A stretch of DNA of 34,417 bases from NCBI GenBank assembly GCA_028287185.1, contig JAQBQD010000051.1, forward strand, positions 1 through 34,417. The letters are read 5' to 3'. The position numbers and the translations under genes are program-made. The notes beneath the pieces are model-generated. The model searched no databases and was not told where the DNA came from. It saw only the letters and a list, made by a program, of their open reading frames with translations. The DNA comes from Gemmatimonadota bacterium. GTDB lineage: Bacteria; Gemmatimonadota; Gemmatimonadetes; Longimicrobiales; Longimicrobiaceae. Below are positions 29,387-34,417 of the stretch, in pieces; the first letter of the stretch is position 1; each line of letters starts with the position of its first letter.

Positions 29387-32386
29387 TCAGAAGCTCCGCC
29401 CCAGCCGCAGGTACACCACCGGCCCCGGCCGGCTGCGTCTCGTCCCGTCGGCGCCGACGACGGTGGAGAGCGGGGCGGCGAGGCCGGCGCGGAGGGTGAG
29501 GGGGGCGCTGTAGAAGAAGGTGACGTCCGCGCCCAGCTCGGCGCCCAGCGAGAGGAGGGGGCGGGCGGCGTGCTCGTTGCCGGGGAGCGTGGGGTCGCAG
29601 GCGTCCACGCACCAGGCGGCGCCGGCGTCGGTGAAGGCGGCGCCCCACAGGCGGTCCAGGTACGCGGGGAACAGGCGGTATCCCCGCTCCACGTCGGCCA
29701 GCGGCACGCGGTACTCGGCCGATGCGCTGAAGGCCCGGTCGCCGCGCTGGGTGCCGGTGCGGTAGCCGCGCACGGGAAACTGCAGGCTCTCGCCCAGGCC
29801 CAGCGAGCTTCCCAGCGGCCCGGCCACGCTCACCCCGCCCGTGCCCCCCACCTTCAGTCCGGGGCTGCGCGACCCCACGTCCGCCCCGGCCGCCGCGCGC
29901 AGCGCCACCACGTGCCGCGCGAAGCCGCTGAAGTCGAACGGGTGGTAGGCCTGCCCGCGCCCCGTCAGGCGCAGGTAGCCGGCGGCCGACGAGTCGTGGC
30001 CGAAGGGACGGGTGAAGCGGCGGCCCTGCGCCGAGAGGGCGGCAAGCCAGCCCTGCTCGGGGCTGATGGAGAACGCGAACGAGCGCACGGTGGAGTATCC
30101 CGCGCTGGCGACCGCACCCAGGTCGGTGGGCACGTCCGTCAGCGTGAGCTCGTCCACCCCCGGCGCCGTGGGGTCGTCCCACGCACGCACCAGCGAGCGG
30201 ACGCCGGCGCCCGCGCTGAGCCACGCGTACGAGCGGTAGCGCGGCCGCCGGAAGGTGAGCGTGCCCGCCGCCGCGCGCTCGCGCTCCAGCAGCGCCGAGC
30301 CCACCCGCGAGCCGTCCTTCCGCGGCACCGTCCCCGCGTCGTACAGCACGCCCCAGCTCTGCTGCAGGGACAGGCCCAGCGCCGGGTTCACCAGGCCGCC
30401 GTACACGTACGCGACCGACGCGTCCGTCCGTCCGCTCGCGGGACGGATGAGGGCGTACGCGCCGTACGAGTGCCGGCCCACCACGTCCTGCCCCGCGACG
30501 CCCGCGCCGATCCCCGTTCCCAGCACGGACTCGCGGTAGAAGACCGGACTGACGGAGGCGGGCGCCAGCGACCGCCACGGGGAGTACGGGCGCGGCGCGG
30601 AGGCCGTCACCGGCTCGTCCGGCACGGCGGCGGAGTCGCGCACCTCCGCGCGCACCGGGGGCGCGGGCGTCCATCTCGACGGATCGAACGGCACGCGGGC
30701 GACGTGGTATCCGTCCGCCCTGTAGTACGAGAAGGCGATCCACCGCCCGTCGCGCGACACGTCGGGCTCGAAGGCGCCGGTCGTCACGCGCGTCACGCGC
30801 AGCAGGCGGTCCGCGGACAGGTCGTACGCGTACAGGTCGTTGATGCCCGTGCGGTCGGACGAGAAGACGATCCAGCGCCCATCCGGCGACCAGGCGGGCG
30901 CGGCGTCCACGGCGCGGTCGTGCGTCACCTCGCGGACCACCGCGCCGGTGGTGTCCATCACCACCACGTCGTAGAAGCCCCCGCGCCGCCATCGCGCCGC
31001 GGCGATGCGCGCGCCGTCCGGCGACCAGCGGGGCAGCGTCCACTGCACGTCCAGGCTGCGCTCGACGAGGGGCCGCGCCGCTCCCGTCCTCGCATCCACC
31101 AGCACCGGCCACGTCGTCCCCCCGCCGCCCTGGATGGCGACGATGCGCCCGTCCCCCCGCGCGTCCGGCTGTTCGATGCGCGCGCCGTGGGTCATCCGGT
31201 GGACGCTCCCGTTCGCGCGGACGAGGTAGAGGTCCGACAGGTCGCGGTACGGGTCGCGCGCGTCGATCTGCGACGTCACCAGGCCGCCGCCCGGCAGCCA
31301 GGCGGCCGGCGCGAGGGTCGTGCGCGGCGCCAGGACCCGCTCGCGGCCGCCCGGGGAGACGATGCGCGTCTGCGACTCCTCGCGGCCGGTGGAGGCGGCG
31401 TAGGCGATCCGCGCGCCGTCCGGGGAGAAGCGCGGGAACGAGGCGTATCGCCCCTCCGGCGTCAGCACCTCGGGCTCCGTGAGGCCCTCGCGGCGCAACG
31501 AGTCGGCCAGCGCGGCGTAGCGCCCGCGCAGATCTGCGGCCCACGCGCCCCACGCGTCGCTGAACGGGGTGCCGAACGCGGCCTGCGCCGCCGCGTCCAG
31601 CCGGTACGGCACGATCCGCCGGCCCACGATGCGCACGAACTCGCGCACCTTCGCGTCGCCGTATCGTGCGCCCAGCCACTGCATGAACTCCGAGCCGTAC
31701 GTGTACGTCGCGTAGCCGCCGGGCCACGACGCCGGGTTGCCGCTGGCGCGGTCGATGGAGAAGAAGCGGTCCTCCAGCACCGCCGTGCGGATCTCCATCT
31801 CGTGCAGCGACCCGCGCAGCCGCCCCGCCCGCGTCAGCCGCGACTCCTCGTAGACGGCCAGACCTTCCTTCATCCACCCGGGGGTGAAGAGGTTCGGAAA
31901 GCCGATCACGTTGCGCCCCAGGACATTGCGTGCAAGCTGGAAGGGCCCGCGCGCGTAGTCCAGGTGAAAGACGTGCGTCAGCTCGTGGCTGATCACGAGC
32001 TGCATCCAGTCGTCGTAGAAGGACAGCAGCGGCTCGTCCACCGGCGGGTGCGCGAAGACCACGATCCGGTTCGTCGGGAGCGGTGTCGCGTACCCGTTCG
32101 ACGCGTCCTGGTTGTCCGCGACCACCAGGTCGATGCGGTGCCGCGGCGGCGCCACCAGCCCCGCGGCGAGCTGGGCCCACGCCCGCTCCGCCCGCCCCGC
32201 CGCCCGCCGCCCCAGCTCGTCCATCCCGCGCGGGTAGTGCACGCGAAAGTGCTCCGTCGTCAGCGTCACCCAGTGCTCGTCCGGCGGCACCTGCGCGCGC
32301 AACGGCGCACCGAGGCCGGCGAGGAGCATCAACGCGAGCGCGGCGGAGACGAGGGCGGACGGCAGGACGAGGAAACGGAGGCGCAT
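29387..32386 (-). CDS. Peptidase MA-like metalloprotease with TolB-type propeller and outer-membrane barrel
   Basis: A 999-aa envelope protein. A Sec signal (LVLPSALVSAALALMLLAGLG, read in two parts) is followed by a gluzincin-type domain, VISHELTHVFHLDY with H134, E135 and H138 and a downstream Glu in WMKEGLAVYEE (E174), as in the peptidase MA family. Residues about 300-600 are WD40-like/TolB propeller blades (FPRFSPDGARIAYAAS, LPRWSPDGARIAAARW, APAWSPDGRWIVFSSD, EPDVSRDGRWIAFSYY). The last ~380 residues are a beta-barrel of the BamA/surface-antigen type ending in the OMP-like VVYLRLGRSF, with a terminal Phe. Start at ATG 32386 begins the signal. A surface protease or translocation function is inferred; the three-part architecture is characteristic of some Gemmatimonadota and Bacteroidota. 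Confidence 0.85.
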   Translation of the reverse strand: MRLRFLVLPSALVSAALALMLLAGLGAPLRAQVPPDEHWVTLTTEHFRVHYPRGMDELGRRAAGRAERAWAQLAAGLVAPPRHRIDLVVADNQDASNGYATPLPTNRIVVFAHPPVDEPLLSFYDDWMQLVISHELTHVFHLDYARGPFQLARNVLGRNVIGFPNLFTPGWMKEGLAVYEESRLTRAGRLRGSLHEMEIRTAVLEDRFFSIDRASGNPASWPGGYATYTYGSEFMQWLGARYGDAKVREFVRIVGRRIVPYRLDAAAQAAFGTPFSDAWGAWAADLRGRYAALADSLRREGLTEPEVLTPEGRYASFPRFSPDGARIAYAASTGREESQTRIVSPGGRERVLAPRTTLAPAAWLPGGGLVTSQIDARDPYRDLSDLYLVRANGSVHRMTHGARIEQPDARGDGRIVAIQGGGGTTWPVLVDARTGAARPLVERSLDVQWTLPRWSPDGARIAAARWRRGGFYDVVVMDTTGAVVREVTHDRAVDAAPAWSPDGRWIVFSSDRTGINDLYAYDLSADRLLRVTRVTTGAFEPDVSRDGRWIAFSYYRADGYHVARVPFDPSRWTPAPPVRAEVRDSAAVPDEPVTASAPRPYSPWRSLAPASVSPVFYRESVLGTGIGAGVAGQDVVGRHSYGAYALIRPASGRTDASVAYVYGGLVNPALGLSLQQSWGVLYDAGTVPRKDGSRVGSALLERERAAAGTLTFRRPRYRSYAWLSAGAGVRSLVRAWDDPTAPGVDELTLTDVPTDLGAVASAGYSTVRSFAFSISPEQGWLAALSAQGRRFTRPFGHDSSAAGYLRLTGRGQAYHPFDFSGFARHVVALRAAAGADVGSRSPGLKVGGTGGVSVAGPLGSSLGLGESLQFPVRGYRTGTQRGDRAFSASAEYRVPLADVERGYRLFPAYLDRLWGAAFTDAGAAWCVDACDPTLPGNEHAARPLLSLGAELGADVTFFYSAPLTLRAGLAAPLSTVVGADGTRRSRPGPVVYLRLGRSF

Positions 32387-32436
32387 CGGGGATCTCGGAG
32401 AGTGGATTTCAGTCGGACGATGGATGGAAAAGCGGG

Positions 32437-32487
32437 CCCTCACTCCCCTGCCCCGTGTCTCGCAAGCGGACGAAGGGGTGTCTCATG
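32437..32487 (+). repeat. Interspersed palindromic repeat, diverged copy 3
   Basis: It aligns over about 50 bp to the complement of 29332-29382, sharing CCCTCAC-like start, CGCAAGCGG centre and GGGGTGTCTCA end, with scattered substitutions. Confidence 0.7.
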
Positions 32488-32525
32488 CCCGGCCTTCCGC
32501 GGCGATGCCGGGCTCGGCGCGGAGC

Positions 32526-32582
32526 AGCCTCCGAAGGGAGGCTTTGTGCAGTTGTTGCCGCGGCTTCAGCCGCCCGTTGCAC
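32526..32582. repeat. Compound hairpin region between the amidase and peptidase genes
   Basis: GCCTCC-GAAG-GGAGGC forms one small hairpin, and GCGGCTTCAGCCGC is a second short palindrome flanked by TGCAGTTGTTG and CCGTTGCA. It looks like a multi-copy intergenic element adjoining repeat copy 3 and may end the amidase transcript. Confidence 0.4.
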
Positions 32583-32611
32583 CGCCCCGTGACGGAGAGG
32601 ATGCGGGCTTC

Positions 32612-34417
32612 CTACCGCCGCGCCCCTTCCGCGCGGAAGAACGCCTCGATGGCGCGCAGGTGGGCGCGGGCGATGCGGCGGCGGACCTCGGGGTCGCGCA
32701 GGGCGTTCTCCTGGCGCGGCACCATCAGGAACATCGTCTCCGTCAGCGAGCTGGGCATCCACGGGGTGCGGATCAGGGCCAGGTCGGCGCGGGCGATGCC
32801 CAGGTCGCGCAGCCCCAGCTCCTCCAGCAGCTCGTGCTGAAGGCCCCGCGCCAGCTCCAGCGACTGCGGCGCGTTGTAGAACGCCGTGGTGCCGCTGTTG
32901 GCGAACGGGTTCACGCCGTCCGGGAAGGCGTTGTTGTGCAGCGACACCAGCAGGTCGGCGGACGAGTCCACCGCCATCTGCGTGCGGGCCTCCAGCGAGA
33001 CGGCGGCGGTGTCGGGGCGCGTCTCGATCACGCGGGCGCCGGCGTCGCGCAGCAGGCGCACCAGCTCCTTCGCCACGCCCAGGTTCGCCTCCGCCTCCGT
33101 GAGCCGCGTGGGCCCGATGGCGCCGCCGGGCGGGTGGCCGGCGTCCACGGCGATCAGGCGGCCGCGCAGGGGCTGGCGCGGGTCGATGGCCGGCGCGCGG
33201 CGAATGCGCACCACCAGGTTGCCGGCCTCGTCCCAGAACGTCCTCCACCCCCATGCCGGCCGCGCGAGCAGCAGGCGCACGGTGAACTGGTCGTCGCGCG
33301 CCTGCTCCCACTCGGCGCGCTGCCCCAGGGCGTCCTCGGCGCCGTACTGCAGCCAGTTGGTGCGCGTCTGCGCGCCGTACACCGTCACCGTCATCCAGCG
33401 GTCCGCGGCGTCCACGCGAAACGGCAGGCGGTCGCTGAGCGCCAGGCGCACGTCCACCCATCCCGGCTGCGGGTCCATCCGCACCGTCCCCACCGTGCCG
33501 CGCGCGGGCAGGGCACCCTCGGGCAGCAGGCGCACGTCCTTCGCGTCCACCCACACCGACAGGTCGCCCGTCAGCCGCACGCGGTACTGGCCGTCCTTCT
33601 CGCCCGTCAGCGTCAGCTTCGTGCCGTTGGGAAAGAACCACTGGTACGGCGTGCCGCTGCCCGGCAGCGCGCGGGCGATCACCATGCCGTCCAGCCGCGC
33701 GCCGGCACCGACTCCGGTCCGCGTGCGCCCCTCCGGCAGCACACCGAGCGACAATTCCACCGGCAGCGAGCGCGTCCGTCCGTCCGCGGCCACCTCCACG
33801 CGCGCGGTGCCGGCGCGGCCCGCCGCGGGCGCCAGCGTCCACGCGCCCACCGCCCGGTCGCGCGACAGCAGAGGCGCGCGGGCGGAGAAGCTGCCCACGT
33901 ACTCCGTCACCTGCGCCGGGGCCGCGCGGTCGCGCAGAAAGCCCTCCGGGCGTTCGATGGAGGTCTGCTCGCGCAGCGGGACGCCCGTGCTGTCCGGCAG
34001 CACCAGCCGCACCTGCGCGCCGCGCGGCCCGCGCACGCGCACCTCCACCATCTCCCCCGCCGCCACCGATTCAACGCCGCGGGTGGCGACCGTGAATCCC
34101 GTGTCCGCTCCCGCCGTCGCCGGCACGCGCACGCGCCGCGTCAGGCTCGCCTCGCGCCCGCCCGCCGCCGCGCGGAAGCGGTAGACGCCGTCCGCCGGCA
34201 CGGGCAGGTAGGCCAGGAACGCCCCGTTCGGCGCCACGTCCACGGGCGCGCCGTTGATGGAGAGCGTCGCGTCGCCCGTGCCCGTGCCGCCGAAGACGAA
34301 GTTGCTGTCCGCCGCCGACAGCGCCGCGCCCTCGTCCGGATACACCACGTCCAGCGCCGGCGGACCGCGCCGCGCCGCGATCTCCGGCAGCCGCTCCACC
34401 CGCGGCCGCCGCGCGCC
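32612..34417 (-). CDS. N-acetylmuramoyl-L-alanine amidase, AmiC-like (5' end outside window)
   Basis: The frame is open to the right edge; the visible GTG at 34399 is not a convincing start because coding-like sequence (ARRPRVERLPE) continues upstream. 601 codons are visible. The N-terminal two thirds are beta-rich Ig- and SH3-like segments (VVYPDEGAALSAADSNFVFG; KDGQYRVRLTGDLSVWVDAK). The last ~190 residues are a complete Amidase_3 domain: IAVDAGHPPGGAIG (zinc His), TEAEANLGVAKELVRLL (zinc Glu), LVSLHNNAFPDG (zinc His) and SSLTETMFLMVP (catalytic Glu). It cleaves the MurNAc-L-Ala bond of peptidoglycan in the periplasm. The AMIN-like N-terminal part probably places it at the septum. Confidence 0.9.
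   Translation of the reverse strand, partial: GARRPRVERLPEIAARRGPPALDVVYPDEGAALSAADSNFVFGGTGTGDATLSINGAPVDVAPNGAFLAYLPVPADGVYRFRAAAGGREASLTRRVRVPATAGADTGFTVATRGVESVAAGEMVEVRVRGPRGAQVRLVLPDSTGVPLREQTSIERPEGFLRDRAAPAQVTEYVGSFSARAPLLSRDRAVGAWTLAPAAGRAGTARVEVAADGRTRSLPVELSLGVLPEGRTRTGVGAGARLDGMVIARALPGSGTPYQWFFPNGTKLTLTGEKDGQYRVRLTGDLSVWVDAKDVRLLPEGALPARGTVGTVRMDPQPGWVDVRLALSDRLPFRVDAADRWMTVTVYGAQTRTNWLQYGAEDALGQRAEWEQARDDQFTVRLLLARPAWGWRTFWDEAGNLVVRIRRAPAIDPRQPLRGRLIAVDAGHPPGGAIGPTRLTEAEANLGVAKELVRLLRDAGARVIETRPDTAAVSLEARTQMAVDSSADLLVSLHNNAFPDGVNPFANSGTTAFYNAPQSLELARGLQHELLEELGLRDLGIARADLALIRTPWMPSSLTETMFLMVPRQENALRDPEVRRRIARAHLRAIEAFFRAEGARR

Overview
The window is high-GC bacterial DNA with short, mostly single-gene transcription units, many lipoprotein and secretion signals, and many perfect GC hairpins just after stop codons. 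The adenosylcobalamin-dependent ribonucleotide reductase, the peptidase-MA/TolB-propeller/barrel protein and the overall protein style suggest Gemmatimonadota, perhaps a Longimicrobium relative. That assignment is inference: no rRNA or tRNA gene was found.

Layout. 1-3214: a divergent pair, a phospholipase-D/cardiolipin-synthase-like gene (cut by the left edge) and a large catalase HPII (katE). Codon use changes inside katE near 1260. 3473-6979: a cysteine-rich peptide that looks like an orphan RiPP precursor, a TPR-GGDEF diguanylate cyclase, a His/Met/Gly-rich Spy/CpxP-like protein and a truncated MmcQ/YjbR gene. 7349-17355: a lipoprotein nuclease with lamin-tail and Ig-like domains, an FMN PPOX protein, a lytic transglycosylase, two metallopeptidase-like lipoproteins (DUF922, DUF5715), a VOC protein, a bacterial PH-domain protein and several membrane or unknown proteins. 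17400-19300: a decayed zone with remnants of an NTF2-like gene, a lipoprotein and a YcxB-like gene broken by an in-frame TAG, around one intact EthD-family gene.

19362-24706 is the most interesting part. A minus-strand pair, a DUF4365 nuclease-fold gene followed by an overlapping gene for a 386-residue protein of unknown function, has been split by a 3,664-bp transposon (20598-24261). The element has perfect 15-bp terminal inverted repeats (GGTAGTGGGTCAGTT) and an exact 8-bp target duplication (TACCCTTG). It carries an IS1-family transposase and a cargo of small genes: a 33-residue Cys protein, a coiled-coil/winged-helix protein, a basic histone-like protein, a secreted Adhesin_E-DUF3761 protein, a HTH-coiled-coil protein and one or two very small proteins. 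Removing the element and one target copy restores the DUF4365 C-terminus exactly; one further single-base frameshift remains.

24941-34417: nrdJ with a sigma-70-like promoter overlapped by a pair of NrdR-box-like sites, two coupled hydrophilic proteins, a DUF559 nuclease lying between identical inverted 45-bp repeats, a 999-residue peptidase-MA/propeller/outer-membrane protein, and an N-acetylmuramoyl-L-alanine amidase cut by the right edge. No CRISPR array, tRNA, rRNA or replication origin was seen.
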